From IMG/VR virus record IMGVR_UViG_3300025383_000035, positions 1-49,711 of that record: a DNA stretch of 49,711 nt; one strand, written 5' to 3'. How positions within the stretch are numbered: the first letter of the stretch is position 1; each line of letters begins with the position of its first letter. Shown piece after piece: positions 42,356 through 49,673 of this stretch. This DNA is from a virus. Made by a program: the position numbers and the translations under genes. The notes under the pieces are model-generated. The model made no database searches, was not told the origin of the DNA, and saw only the letters and a list, made by a program, of their open reading frames with translations.

Positions 42356-42946
42356 TTAAGTTCTGCGGGTAACTATTTCGTCAACCAAGCCAAAATCTAA
42401 TGCTTCTTGGGCACTCATAAAGTTATCCCGTTCCATAGCCGTATAAAACTCCTCAAAAGTTTTACCCTTACTATTATGATTTACATAAATTTGGGTTAAA
42501 CTCTGCTTCATTTTTAAGATCTCTTTTACTTGGATTTCCATGTCTGTAGCTTGTCCGCCTGCGCCACCTGATGGTTGATGTATCATGTGACGAGCGTTTG
42601 GAAGAATTTTGCGTTTGCCAGGAGCCCCAGCAGTAGCGAGCAAGGAACCCATACTGCAAGCCTGACCCATAACGATGGTTTGGACGTCTGGTTTAATAAA
42701 TTGCATTGTGTCATAGATAGCCATGCCGGCAGTAACCACACCCCCAGGACTATTGATGAAAAAATTAATGTCTTCATTTCCTTGACTTTCCAAAAATAGT
42801 AGCTGTGCTACAATCAAACTAGCACTATGCTCGTTAACATCTGTATCTAACATGACAATACGGTCTTTGAGCAAGCGACTATAAATGTCATAACTACGTT
42901 CACCTCGAGCTTCTTGCTCGATTACCATTGGCACTAAATTAGGCAT
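42356..42946 (-). CDS. clpP: ClpP-like serine protease
   Basis: 196 aa, full length for ClpP. Catalytic triad visible: Ser98 ([10 protein letters not shown]), His123 (MIHQPSGG) and Asp174 (ERDNFMS). Also [17 protein letters not shown], the usual oxyanion and strand region. It could form a tetradecamer with host ClpA/ClpX and redirect host proteolysis, or act in head maturation as some phage ClpP-like proteases do. Its place at the end of the mazG operon, not beside capsid genes, favours the first view (inference). It overlaps mazG by 8 nt. Confidence 0.93.
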   Translation of the reverse strand: MPNLVPMVIEQEARGERSYDIYSRLLKDRIVMLDTDVNEHSASLIVAQLLFLESQGNEDINFFINSPGGVVTAGMAIYDTMQFIKPDVQTIVMGQACSMGSLLATAGAPGKRKILPNARHMIHQPSGGAGGQATDMEIQVKEILKMKQSLTQIYVNHNSKGKTFEEFYTAMERDNFMSAQEALDFGLVDEIVTRRT

Positions 42947-43316
42947 CTTTTTCCTTTGTAATAAATGGTTTCAATTCGGGAGGCGTCCAACCAATTGGTT
43001 TTAGTACTTTGCCGTCTTCACGTTTACGAACTTTGCCTGTTTCTTTATCAATTTTAGCAAAGTTGGTTTTCATAACTTCTTTCCAAGCGCCTTCGATATC
43101 ACATCCCATGCTATGAGCGGCGCCGATAGTAACAACCAAAATATCTGTCAAAGCATCCACAATCTCTTCTGGATCGCAATCTTTAATGGCAACTTTTAGT
43201 TCGCCAAATTCTTCTTCAATCAAATTAACATATAAATTAAACTGATCTACATTCCAGTTGTCTGTTGTTTGATCACAAGCCTTCATAAACTTTTCTTGAT
43301 CTCTAAATGGATTCAT
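42939..43316 (-). CDS. mazG: MazG-like nucleotide pyrophosphohydrolase
   Basis: 125 aa, one all-alpha NTP-PPase domain. Metal-binding signatures are [15 protein letters not shown] (EExxE) and [20 protein letters not shown] (the later E/D pair). The tail ([20 protein letters not shown]) is typical of phage MazG proteins. It would hydrolyse NTPs or dNTPs, perhaps including (p)ppGpp-related substrates, and affect host nucleotide pools. It overlaps the 95-aa gene upstream by 4 nt (ATGA) and clpP downstream. Confidence 0.9.
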   Translation of the reverse strand: MNPFRDQEKFMKACDQTTDNWNVDQFNLYVNLIEEEFGELKVAIKDCDPEEIVDALTDILVVTIGAAHSMGCDIEGAWKEVMKTNFAKIDKETGKVRKREDGKVLKPIGWTPPELKPFITKEKDA

Positions 43317-43600
43317 TCTGCTACCTCGTATGTTGCTTCAAAAATATCTGGCTTACAGGCATAGAACTCGCCTTGTACACCTTTAATTATCCAGTCGCCT
43401 TCTGTGGCAATATGTTTCACAGTCAAATGGACACCATCTTCTAGTGTGCCAATTTCTGCTTCTGCTAGAGCCGTAGGATGACGTTCCTTACGAACATTGC
43501 CCAATGCTGTACCGCAAAATGCCTTGAGCGCAATCATGCCTTGCTCATTGTAAATAAAACGAACTGCTTCAATTACTACTGGTTTCTTTCTAAATTTCAT
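43313..43600 (-). CDS. PGDYG-type small phage protein, 95 aa
   Basis: KFRKKPVVIEAVRFIYNEQG at the start and GDWIIKGVQGEFYACKPDIF near the end are the hallmark of a small beta-rich family found in many phages and prophages, with no known function. Full length. It is a middle gene of the lipoprotein-to-clpP operon; the start overlaps the previous gene by 11 nt. Confidence 0.82.
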   Translation of the reverse strand: MKFRKKPVVIEAVRFIYNEQGMIALKAFCGTALGNVRKERHPTALAEAEIGTLEDGVHLTVKHIATEGDWIIKGVQGEFYACKPDIFEATYEVAE

Positions 43601-43820
43601 TATACCAAGTCCAACTCAAATTCTCCGGGTCGTGTTGTTTAAGATAAAAACAAGACAGTTTAAACATAGTGCGAGCATGTTCGATATCTACTGGAACAAT
43701 GATACGTTCGCCATCACGTAACTGACGAAGTTCTTCAGCATCTTGTAGTGCTACCTTTTCCATGGCTTCGTAGTCGCGAGCCATTTCCATAAGTTCAATT
43801 TCGTTATACATTGTCATCAT
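43590..43820 (-). CDS. Unknown small protein, 76 aa
   Basis: Helical and acidic: MYNEIELMEMARDYEAMEKV, then ALQDAEELRQLRDGERIIVP, and a Trp-rich end (DPENLSWTWYNEI). The start is chosen at 43820 because GAAGG lies 5 nt upstream. ATGs at 43817 and 43811 are also possible; a longer frame to 43871 has no support. The gene overlaps the previous one. No family recognised. Confidence 0.7.
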   Translation of the reverse strand: MMTMYNEIELMEMARDYEAMEKVALQDAEELRQLRDGERIIVPVDIEHARTMFKLSCFYLKQHDPENLSWTWYNEI

Positions 43821-44271
43821 TGATGCCTTCGTAATCAGCAAGTTGTTTCTTGTATACTTCAAGTTGCTCAATCAAGTTAGTAACCCCGCCGTAGTTCATG
43901 CTAATAGCACTATAGCCCATTTTGAATTCTAGACGATTTTCGCTATTCATTCCTAGCGAGTAATAAGTTACGGGCGCCTTCTTTGGTTCTGGAGGCGGCT
44001 CTACCAATTTTGGTGGCGAAGCAGGAAACGGCACTACATTTTTTGGCATCTTATTTTTCTTAAACAAATCAAACATATGATTCTCTCTCATGTTAAGCCA
44101 GCGAGCCAGCGGATTACAAACTAATGGTAATGATATTAAAACTATCCATACAATTTGTGTATACCAAGTATACTGACCATACGGACTTAACGCAACCAGT
44201 ATGACTAAACTAATGTAAAAGACACCGCTCCAGAAGAGCCAATGTCCCCCGGAGCGAGCAAACAGTTTCAT
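43804..44271 (-). CDS. Two-TM membrane protein with cytoplasmic domain, 155 aa
   Basis: Two TM helices at about residues 10-30 (HWLFWSGVFYISLVILVAL) and 36-56 (YTQIVWIVLISLPLVCNPLA). A Pro-rich linker (PFPASPPKLVEPPPEPKKAP) leads to a soluble C-terminal domain of about 50 residues (YYSLGMNSENRLEFKMGYSA) ending in a charged helix. No family identified. It follows a lipoprotein gene with a 1-nt gap and belongs to the envelope-protein cluster. Confidence 0.78.
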   Translation of the reverse strand: MKLFARSGGHWLFWSGVFYISLVILVALSPYGQYTWYTQIVWIVLISLPLVCNPLARWLNMRENHMFDLFKKNKMPKNVVPFPASPPKLVEPPPEPKKAPVTYYSLGMNSENRLEFKMGYSAISMNYGGVTNLIEQLEVYKKQLADYEGINDDNV

Positions 44272-44272
44272 A

Positions 44273-44758
44273 TTACTGTAAAGCGATTGGGCTTACAATA
44301 ACACGGGGCTCAACATAAATTGGTTTAGCCTTACCATCCTTGTGATCCACACATAGAATCCAAGTACCTTCAGCTGATGCTGGTGAGTACAATCCGTTTG
44401 GATCTGCTTGTGGTAAGGTAACATAACCATGAGTACCATCACCGCCAACACGCATTGGATTGGTATACTGTGTAGCATAAGGCAAACCATAGCCAACTGA
44501 GTCACACAATTTGGTCAATTGGTTATTCATACCAACCAAATAAGTTGTAGTAGGTACGCTACGGTCACGCAATTCAAGGATATCTTTGAACATACGTTTT
44601 TCAGCAAAGTTAGTGATTGCTGGCATACCAACTGACTGTACAGCCTGTAGGCTCAGTTCTTCTTGCTTACGGCGCTCGATCTGAGTTGAGCTTTCTGTTT
44701 GTGGACCACATGCTGTAAGGGCGGCCACAAAGGGCAATACCAAAAGAAACTTGTTCAT
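44273..44758 (-). CDS. Lipoprotein, 161 aa
   Basis: Lipoprotein signal MNKFLLVLPFVAALTAC with lipobox ALTAC and acylated Cys17. The mature part begins with a charged helix (QIERRKQEELSLQAVQSV) followed by a beta-rich domain (KLCDSVGYGLPYATQYTNPM; GTHGYVTLPQADPNGLYSPA) with two more Cys. Not recognised as a known family. One of four lipoproteins in 2.1 kb. Confidence 0.82.
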   Translation of the reverse strand: MNKFLLVLPFVAALTACGPQTESSTQIERRKQEELSLQAVQSVGMPAITNFAEKRMFKDILELRDRSVPTTTYLVGMNNQLTKLCDSVGYGLPYATQYTNPMRVGGDGTHGYVTLPQADPNGLYSPASAEGTWILCVDHKDGKAKPIYVEPRVIVSPIALQ

Positions 44759-44759
44759 T

Positions 44760-45077
44760 TTATTTTCCTGCTTTCAAATCGTTATAAAAGTTACGAAGGT
44801 TAGGAGGCATTTTATCCTCAGGGTACACACTAAAGCGGTGTAACACTATAGCACGGACGGCATCTTTATGATCCTTGTCCGCATTGATATAATCCATTTG
44901 GAGATTTTCCAAATCACGAATCATACCATCATTGTACTGTTCACTTTGTTTGAACACTTCATTGTCAACAGCACGATATTTGGGAGCAAAATAGCTGTAG
45001 GCAAAATAGCTACCAAACATACATACTACAACGAACGCAATCCAACCTACTACGATTGCTGAGATTTCTTTAAACAT
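44760..45077 (-). CDS. Single-TM protein, 105 aa
   Basis: From the ATG at 45077, one nt after the previous stop; a longer frame to 45176 lacks support. N-terminal TM helix (EISAIVVGWIAFVVVCMFGS, YFAYSYF) followed by a charged, mainly helical domain (NDGMIRDLENLQMDYINADK; HKDAVRAIVLHRFSVYPEDK). The C-terminal domain is probably periplasmic. Unknown function; part of the envelope cluster. Confidence 0.75.
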   Translation of the reverse strand: MFKEISAIVVGWIAFVVVCMFGSYFAYSYFAPKYRAVDNEVFKQSEQYNDGMIRDLENLQMDYINADKDHKDAVRAIVLHRFSVYPEDKMPPNLRNFYNDLKAGK

Positions 45078-45078
45078 A

Positions 45079-45636
45079 TTAATTGTCCAATTCTTTAAAT
45101 GCTTGTTCTTGGCGGCCAGCCGCGAACTGACGTTGTTTTGCTTCTTCTTTAGCCTTACGCAAAATATTAGCGTCACCTGTGGGCAGAGCTACTAGCACAT
45201 AAGTGCGGAAACGAGTACCTTCTGATACACGCTTGATTTCCTTAACTTCTACACCTGTAAGGTCGACTTCTCGACAGCTGGTACGCAAAGCCATTTCTGA
45301 AAATTCAGTACTTGCACGTTCACTGTCTGTGCGATAGATCTTTGTACGCTGGCTTACAGTACCACCAGCGGCCATACAGATCTTGCCATAAGCATCTGCT
45401 TTGGCTTTGATATCTGCCATACTCCAATCTGCGCTTACAGCACTACCTGCTTCAAATACAGCAGAGTTACTCAATGGAGGATTACTCATCCATTTAGGTG
45501 CTTGGTCAATAGCTCGCTCAACATACCGTTCTTGACGTTGACGTTCGTTGTCTGCTCGCTTTTCGTAAGCGTCTTTAGTTGTACCACAAGCCGCCAGAAT
45601 AGCAACAATAGGAACTAGCAATAAAATCTTTTTCAT
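45079..45636 (-). CDS. LPP20-like lipoprotein, 185 aa
   Basis: From the ATG at 45636 (TAATG with the entericidin-like gene). Lipoprotein signal KKILLLVPIVAILAACGTT with lipobox ILAAC. After a charged helix (YEKRADNERQRQERYVERAI) the mature domain reads PKWMSNPPLSNSAVFEAGSA, then DIKAKADAYGKICMAAGGTV, the pattern of LPP20-type outer-membrane lipoproteins. The remainder is mixed alpha/beta. Such a protein would face the periplasm or surface of the infected cell. Confidence 0.75.
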   Translation of the reverse strand: MKKILLLVPIVAILAACGTTKDAYEKRADNERQRQERYVERAIDQAPKWMSNPPLSNSAVFEAGSAVSADWSMADIKAKADAYGKICMAAGGTVSQRTKIYRTDSERASTEFSEMALRTSCREVDLTGVEVKEIKRVSEGTRFRTYVLVALPTGDANILRKAKEEAKQRQFAAGRQEQAFKELDN

Positions 45637-45758
45637 TATTTTCCACCCATCTTTTCTTTTGTCCATTCTGCGGACGATTGAATATCCTTACCAACACCTG
45701 CTACAGTTGAGCAAGCGGCAAGGGCTGAAACCAAAATAAGTAATGCTAAGGTTCTCAT
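45636..45758 (-). CDS. Entericidin-like small lipoprotein, 40 aa
   Basis: MRTLALLILVSALAACSTVA followed by GVGKDIQSSAEWTKEKMGGK. The lipobox is ALAAC (Cys16). The mature part GVGKDIQSS matches the entericidin A/B pattern (a 25-30 residue amphipathic helix with GxGxDIQ). Chromosomal entericidins are an antidote/toxin lipoprotein pair. Here one copy lies between a 42-aa membrane protein (ATGA overlap) and the LPP20-like gene (TAATG overlap). Too short for standard gene callers, but overlaps and signal are clear. Confidence 0.78.
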   Translation of the reverse strand: MRTLALLILVSALAACSTVAGVGKDIQSSAEWTKEKMGGK

Positions 45759-45883
45759 TTTGCCAACTCCGTTGATTGAGTTTTAACTGTATCTACACCT
45801 TTGTCAAGCATACGAGCGATGCCGGAAAATCCAACTGTTGCTAGTACCAATCCAAAAATAGTGCCTGCGATAAATGCCTTCAT
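45755..45883 (-). CDS. Small membrane protein, 42 aa
   Basis: MKAFIAGTIFGLVLATVGFS is a single TM segment or signal anchor, followed by GIARMLDKGVDTVKTQSTEL, an amphipathic helix. No lipobox. The stop overlaps the entericidin-like ATG. AAAGG precedes the ATG, and the perfect-consensus promoter at 45919-45947 lies 35 nt upstream, so it is the first gene of the operon running to clpP. No family recognised. Confidence 0.65.
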   Translation of the reverse strand: MKAFIAGTIFGLVLATVGFSGIARMLDKGVDTVKTQSTELAK

Positions 45884-45918
45884 AATAAGCCTTTCTGTGT
45901 GTGTGTTTGTATGTGTTA

Positions 45919-45947
45919 ATTATATACTAGGTACATCAAAGTGTCAA
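45919..45947 (-). promoter_or_regulatory. Perfect-consensus sigma70 promoter for the lipoprotein-mazG-clpP operon
   Basis: TTGACA (45942-45947), 17 nt, TATAAT (45919-45924) on the minus strand, overlapping the end of the upstream lipoprotein gene. No long inverted repeat is seen here, only a short TAC/GTA symmetry in the spacer. Confidence 0.9.
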
Positions 45948-46363
45948 CGTTCAGCTTTGCCAATTGTGTCGTGATATTGGCATTGTATATTAGCTTCGCT
46001 TTTGAAATTGCCACCCAAATCCAACAGTAGATTCTTACGGGCACGTTCACGAGCATAATAGCATACACTAGCCATTTGTTCCAACCCTGTTTCAGTTTCT
46101 TCTAAATGGAAAATTTTGCCATCTACTTCAATATCAAATCGAACTGTACACTCGTTTTTATAACCAAACTCAAATTCTTCTTTTACCAAATTTTTAATTG
46201 GACTAACTTGATGCTCAGTAACCAATTTGCTACTAGTATCCACATTACAGCCGTCCGGCCCAAATTGTTTTGGAGCTTCGGGTTGTGTTTTAGCAACTGG
46301 AGTAGCTGGCGGTTGATCGCAAGCTGTTAGTAATAATGCGGAAAGCAGTAGTGCATACTTCAT
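45944..46363 (-). CDS. Lipoprotein, 139 aa
   Basis: Signal MKYALLLSALLLTACDQPPA with lipobox LLTAC (Cys15); the +2 residue is Asp, which in enterobacteria favours retention in the inner membrane. A Pro-rich linker (PPATPVAKTQPEAPKQF) leads to a beta-rich domain with paired Cys (PDGCNVDTSS; GYKNECTVRFDIEVDGKIF; ASVCYYARERARKN; IQCQYHD). Four Cys suggest periplasmic disulfides. Own promoter at 46395-46423. No family recognised. Confidence 0.8.
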   Translation of the reverse strand: MKYALLLSALLLTACDQPPATPVAKTQPEAPKQFGPDGCNVDTSSKLVTEHQVSPIKNLVKEEFEFGYKNECTVRFDIEVDGKIFHLEETETGLEQMASVCYYARERARKNLLLDLGGNFKSEANIQCQYHDTIGKAER

Positions 46364-46388
46364 TTGGTACTTTCTAATTTGTTACAAT

Positions 46389-46423
46389 ACAAGTATTATA
46401 ACAGAACTATTGATACTTGTCAT
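46389..46423 (-). promoter_or_regulatory. Sigma70-type promoter with flanking inverted repeat
   Basis: ATGACA (46418-46423), 17 nt, TATAAT (46395-46400) on the minus strand. An 8-bp inverted repeat, ACAAGTAT/ATACTTGT (46389-46396 with 46413-46420), spans the -10 to the -35. Confidence 0.7.
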
Positions 46424-46847
46424 CCAATTCCACGCTCGAAAGTCCAGCAATGGTTTGGAACTTTTCAAAAGCCTTTTTGGCGGCAGGATTCTTATCCAAC
46501 TCACTATTAGGGAGAACTGCTTCTAACCAAATTTCTGGACGACGAGCAGGATGTGCGCCAAACTTACGAGGCTGATGTAGTTTACCAGTTTCCCAAAGTT
46601 CAATACTTACACTACGGAATTGGTCCTCGTCATGGTACCCAGCCCACTCTGGATTACTTTGGCTAAAGAATCCACGGCTGTAGGCATTATCTGTACCACC
46701 GCCATATCCTAACCAAATGCTCGACCACTGTTCGTCATCATGCGGATCAAAATTTGTACGAGTAATCAAGATAAGGACATCGTCAATATTTACTTTGCCG
46801 TCTACAATATCTCTAACACAGCGACTATAACTAAGTCCGATTTTCAT
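46407..46847 (-). CDS. Unknown phage protein, 146 aa
   Basis: Soluble, mixed alpha/beta: MKIGLSYSRCVRDIVDGKVN, then VLILITRTNFDPHDDEQW, SIELWETGKLHQPRKFG and RRPEIWLEAVLPNSELDKNP. No signal or TM. No family recognised. It lies 1 nt from the next gene upstream. Confidence 0.8.
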   Translation of the reverse strand: MKIGLSYSRCVRDIVDGKVNIDDVLILITRTNFDPHDDEQWSSIWLGYGGGTDNAYSRGFFSQSNPEWAGYHDEDQFRSVSIELWETGKLHQPRKFGAHPARRPEIWLEAVLPNSELDKNPAAKKAFEKFQTIAGLSSVELDDKYQ

Positions 46848-46848
46848 T

Positions 46849-47082
46849 TTATCTTCCAGTCTGTGTTTTGCTTACTTGCGGGCCAGCACTGGTAAAATCC
46901 ATACCAGCACTACGACCTTCATACATACGACCATTCCAAGTCATCGTTATTTTGACTGACTTGTTCATTACCACAGTGAGATCACGACCTTCGTTGAAAG
47001 TCATGATTTCTCCTGTTACTTCTCTACCACTTGCAACTTGCTTGATGGTGCAAGTATCACTGTGCCGTGTTATCGTTGCCAT
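46849..47082 (-). CDS. Unknown small beta-rich protein, 77 aa
   Basis: Alternating strands: DTCTIKQVASGREVTGEIMT, RDLTVVMNKSVKITMTWNGR, then MDFTSAGPQVSKTQTGR. It resembles small OB- or SH3-like phage accessory proteins, but no family is assigned. Its start overlaps the 60-aa gene upstream by 26 nt. Confidence 0.7.
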   Translation of the reverse strand: MATITRHSDTCTIKQVASGREVTGEIMTFNEGRDLTVVMNKSVKITMTWNGRMYEGRSAGMDFTSAGPQVSKTQTGR

Positions 47083-47239
47083 TACTGGCCTCCAATTCTG
47101 CTACACGAGCTTGTAAGCCTCTTACAGCATCCTCAAGTTTTTCAATATGCTCAGCAACCTGTTTCATAAACTCAGCAGTATTTTCTCCAGTAGTGCGTAG
47201 CATTTCTGGTACTGTGGGTAATTTCAAATCTTCTGTCAT
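47057..47239 (-). CDS. Small coiled-coil protein, 60 aa
   Basis: After PTVPEMLRTTGENTAEFMKQ the protein is a heptad-rich helix (VAEHIEKLEDAVRGLQARVA, ELEAS), probably an oligomerising coiled coil. It sits directly after the metallophosphoesterase stop (no gap) and overlaps the next gene. Function unknown. Confidence 0.7.
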   Translation of the reverse strand: MTEDLKLPTVPEMLRTTGENTAEFMKQVAEHIEKLEDAVRGLQARVAELEASNGNDNTAQ

Positions 47240-48100
47240 TTAAATCTCCAATAAAATGTTAGGGTTCCAGCCACTGTCTTCGCTGTAACCATCTGATTCG
47301 TAACCACGTGGGTTACACACAATTCTAGTCTCACCGATTTTGTAATCAAACGGATGATGAGTATGTCCATGTGTCCATAGAACAATCTGTGGGTGATCTA
47401 AAATGAACTCACTCAGCTCACTATGATAGCCACCATTCATCAATGTGTCGTTGGCATACATAGGATGTGCGCTTTTAAAGCTAGGACTGTGATGCCCAAC
47501 AACCACACACTTACGGTCCTTGTTTTCAGCAAGCACCAGTTTGAAGTAGGCAAGTGTACGAGCATGACGATTAACAACATCACGTGCGCTCATCGTAGCA
47601 TAGCTACGCTTGTCATTGCGAATGATTCGGAAATCATTCATCATACCTTCAATGGCATGCATGGTGAGTGGATCGCCTTTGTTCATATCAGTCCAAAGTG
47701 TAGCACCCACAAACACAACATCGTCGATGATCTTAGTGTCCTGTTCCAACATATAAATGTTAGGATACTTAGCACATTCTTCACGCATGTATTCGATACC
47801 GTCAAAGAACTTGCCATTGTAAAATTCGTGATTGCCCATAATGTAAACAACATGAGGAAACTGAAAACTACAACGCTTCAAAAAGTCACGGAATCTTTGA
47901 GCACGTTCTTGTCTACGACCCAAGCCGGTACCATTGGCAATAGCCCGTTGATCACTAGTATTAACGAGCTCAGGATGGTCGTGGAGATCCTGTGCGATCA
48001 TAATGTCGCCGCCTAAGATCAACACATCATAGTTGTCGTCGTTCTGAATGTTGATGTCACTGAACTCCAAATGGAGATCGCTAACTAATTTGATTCTCAT
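47240..48100 (-). CDS. Calcineurin-like metallophosphoesterase, 286 aa
   Basis: All metal-site motifs are in order: SDLHLEF (Asp8, His10), ILGGDI (Asp32), IMGNHEFYNG, VVVGHHSP and WTHGHTHHPFDY. The fold covers the whole protein. Substrate unknown; phage relatives include nucleotide and RNA/DNA-end phosphatases. It overlaps the zinc-finger gene by 20 nt and is in a run of tightly packed leftward genes. Confidence 0.9.
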   Translation of the reverse strand: MRIKLVSDLHLEFSDINIQNDDNYDVLILGGDIMIAQDLHDHPELVNTSDQRAIANGTGLGRRQERAQRFRDFLKRCSFQFPHVVYIMGNHEFYNGKFFDGIEYMREECAKYPNIYMLEQDTKIIDDVVFVGATLWTDMNKGDPLTMHAIEGMMNDFRIIRNDKRSYATMSARDVVNRHARTLAYFKLVLAENKDRKCVVVGHHSPSFKSAHPMYANDTLMNGGYHSELSEFILDHPQIVLWTHGHTHHPFDYKIGETRIVCNPRGYESDGYSEDSGWNPNILLEI

Positions 48101-48668
48101 TTAATTCCTCTTCTGGTGTGTCATAGTCTTGACCACCGTGTTCTTTACATACTGTTTTAATCCAACCGCCAGGTGTTTGTGTTCCGGGATTACCACATTC
48201 TTCACAAGTAACACCTGACATTGATTCTGCCATAGAAACTAGTCCGCGAATATAATCATCGCCGCCTGAGTAATAAAAACGCAGTGTGCCAAACTTTTCC
48301 TTAACCTGATCCAATGTTACTTGTGTGATAGGTTCTGGGATAGTTTGCGGATCACGTTCGAGCATTTCTTGTCTACGCTTTTCTTTAAAGTCTAAACCTA
48401 TTAGATCCTTATATTCTTCATCAAACAATGTAGAGTCACCAGCCTTAAGCTGTTCGGCCATCCGGTTAAACTTAATAACAACTTCACGCTGACGTTCACG
48501 CCAATCAATGTGATGCTGGATATTACCCATAAGCTGATTGAGAATCTGGAACCAACCATCTCCACATTCAAAACCCCAGCACATACAAGTCTCCTGCATT
48601 GACTTGTCACGGTTAACCATCATCTTTGGATATACCTTACATAGGTATTCGTCTAGCTCTCGCTTCAT
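48081..48668 (-). CDS. Unknown protein with C-terminal zinc-finger-like motif, 195 aa
   Basis: The last third carries FGTLRFYYSGGDDYIRGLVS, then CEECGNPG and CKEHGGQDYD, a likely CxxC...CxxH zinc knuckle. This block is a conserved phage/bacterial pattern of unknown role. The N-terminal part has another Cys/Trp cluster (ETCMCWGFECGDGWFQILNQ) and a charged helical middle. It overlaps both neighbours. Confidence 0.8.
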   Translation of the reverse strand: MKRELDEYLCKVYPKMMVNRDKSMQETCMCWGFECGDGWFQILNQLMGNIQHHIDWRERQREVVIKFNRMAEQLKAGDSTLFDEEYKDLIGLDFKEKRRQEMLERDPQTIPEPITQVTLDQVKEKFGTLRFYYSGGDDYIRGLVSMAESMSGVTCEECGNPGTQTPGGWIKTVCKEHGGQDYDTPEEELNENQIS

Positions 48669-48892
48669 ATAATTTTTCCTAATCCGTTATAGATCAACTG
48701 ATCCAACTCTGTTTGATAGTCTCGACCTTGCCTACGTTTGAGCCAAATGGCAGTTAGTAGTTCTCGACCATCACCGGTGGCTCCAACAGCAAGCCCACGT
48801 AGTTCCATTTCTTCTAAAATGTCTTCATCATCAAAATCATCTAGATCGACATCAATTTCAACTTCTTTATAAACTGTAGTGTATCTGCTCAT
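48665..48892 (-). CDS. Small acidic protein, 75 aa
   Basis: The N-terminal half is very acidic (EVEIDVDLDDFDDEDILEEM). The C-terminal half is a helical pair (LTAIWLKRRQGRDYQTELDQ). Such acidic phage proteins can mimic nucleic acid, but this is only a possibility. Overlaps both neighbours by 4 nt (ATGA). Confidence 0.72.
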   Translation of the reverse strand: MSRYTTVYKEVEIDVDLDDFDDEDILEEMELRGLAVGATGDGRELLTAIWLKRRQGRDYQTELDQLIYNGLGKII

Positions 48893-49143
48893 TTTATTTC
48901 ATCCGATGTTTCTGGAAAGTGACTGATAATTAAATCTAGTGCTTCGATAGTACGCATATTGATTACTATGTCTTCTGGATGCAACCAATAGCCATCTGGA
49001 TTACTATCAGTCTTTGGATTCTTCTTCCATTGCTTTAACTCTTTCTTAAGGTACACACGATAGTCTTTTAGGTTAAGACTAGTAATACGATCTGCCGTTT
49101 CTCCATCAATCCATTGATAAGGTTTATGTTTTTCCTTGCTCAT
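48889..49143 (-). CDS. Unknown small protein, 84 aa
   Basis: Charged: KPYQWIDGETADRITSLNLK, then DYRVYLKKELKQWKKNPKTD and NMRTIEALDLIISHFPE. No signal or TM, no family recognised. The ATGA overlaps on both sides argue for a real gene. Confidence 0.72.
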   Translation of the reverse strand: MSKEKHKPYQWIDGETADRITSLNLKDYRVYLKKELKQWKKNPKTDSNPDGYWLHPEDIVINMRTIEALDLIISHFPETSDEIK

Positions 49144-49673
49144 TGTGCCACCTTTACAAAGTTAAGTCTAGTTTCGTCGTTGCCGTGTTTCCAATGTTTG
49201 CCCTGTGCTTTAACTTTGGCTTTTACAATCACACAAGGACCACGTTTAAGTTCTATTTGGCTCATCCAACTGGCCATTTTATTGTTTATTATAGCACAAA
49301 TATTCCATCCTGTAAAGTTTTTTGACTTTACAACTTCAAGTATTTCACAATCTAAATCCGCCAAACGATCTCCGTCTTTACCTAGGAAACCCTCTTCAAC
49401 CTTACGACTAGCCTTTTTAACTTCATTATGAACAGCATCTCTCGCCTGCACACTAGGCAAACAAGCCATCCAACCAAATTCGTTTTCTCGAACAGTTTCA
49501 CTACCTAGTAAACTGTTGATCTTAGTCAGGAATTCGTTTTCACCTTCGATAGCCACAAATACCAATCGTTTATAATACTTGCGAATTTCTTCGGCACGGG
49601 CTACATCTTCGGGTTCAATCTTAAGTGCTTTGGTATCAGGTATGACCATCCGGTCATCTAATGTAAGTATCAT
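49140..49673 (-). CDS. Unknown phage protein, 177 aa
   Basis: Start taken at ATG 49673 (MILTLDDRMVIPDTKALKIE); a longer frame reaches ATG 49703 near the window edge. Mixed alpha/beta: YYKRLVFVAIEGENEFLTKI, NEFGWMACLPSVQARDAVHN, then a basic C-terminal strand region (GPCVIVKAKVKAQGKHWKHG). Not recognised. The stretch beyond 49673 can also encode the end of an upstream leftward gene (a frame ending RLYVRQATK at 49681), so the window edge cuts an operon. Confidence 0.7.
   Translation of the reverse strand: MILTLDDRMVIPDTKALKIEPEDVARAEEIRKYYKRLVFVAIEGENEFLTKINSLLGSETVRENEFGWMACLPSVQARDAVHNEVKKASRKVEEGFLGKDGDRLADLDCEILEVVKSKNFTGWNICAIINNKMASWMSQIELKRGPCVIVKAKVKAQGKHWKHGNDETRLNFVKVAQ

Noticed and set aside
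45755-45758. A toxin-antidote entericidin pair
   Set aside because: Only one entericidin-like peptide is present; the preceding 42-aa protein lacks a lipobox, so a full EcnA/EcnB pair is not supported.
47423-48016. A 197-codon rightward frame opposite the metallophosphoesterase
   Set aside because: The leftward frame contains all metallophosphoesterase motifs; the antisense frame has no start signal or recognisable sequence.
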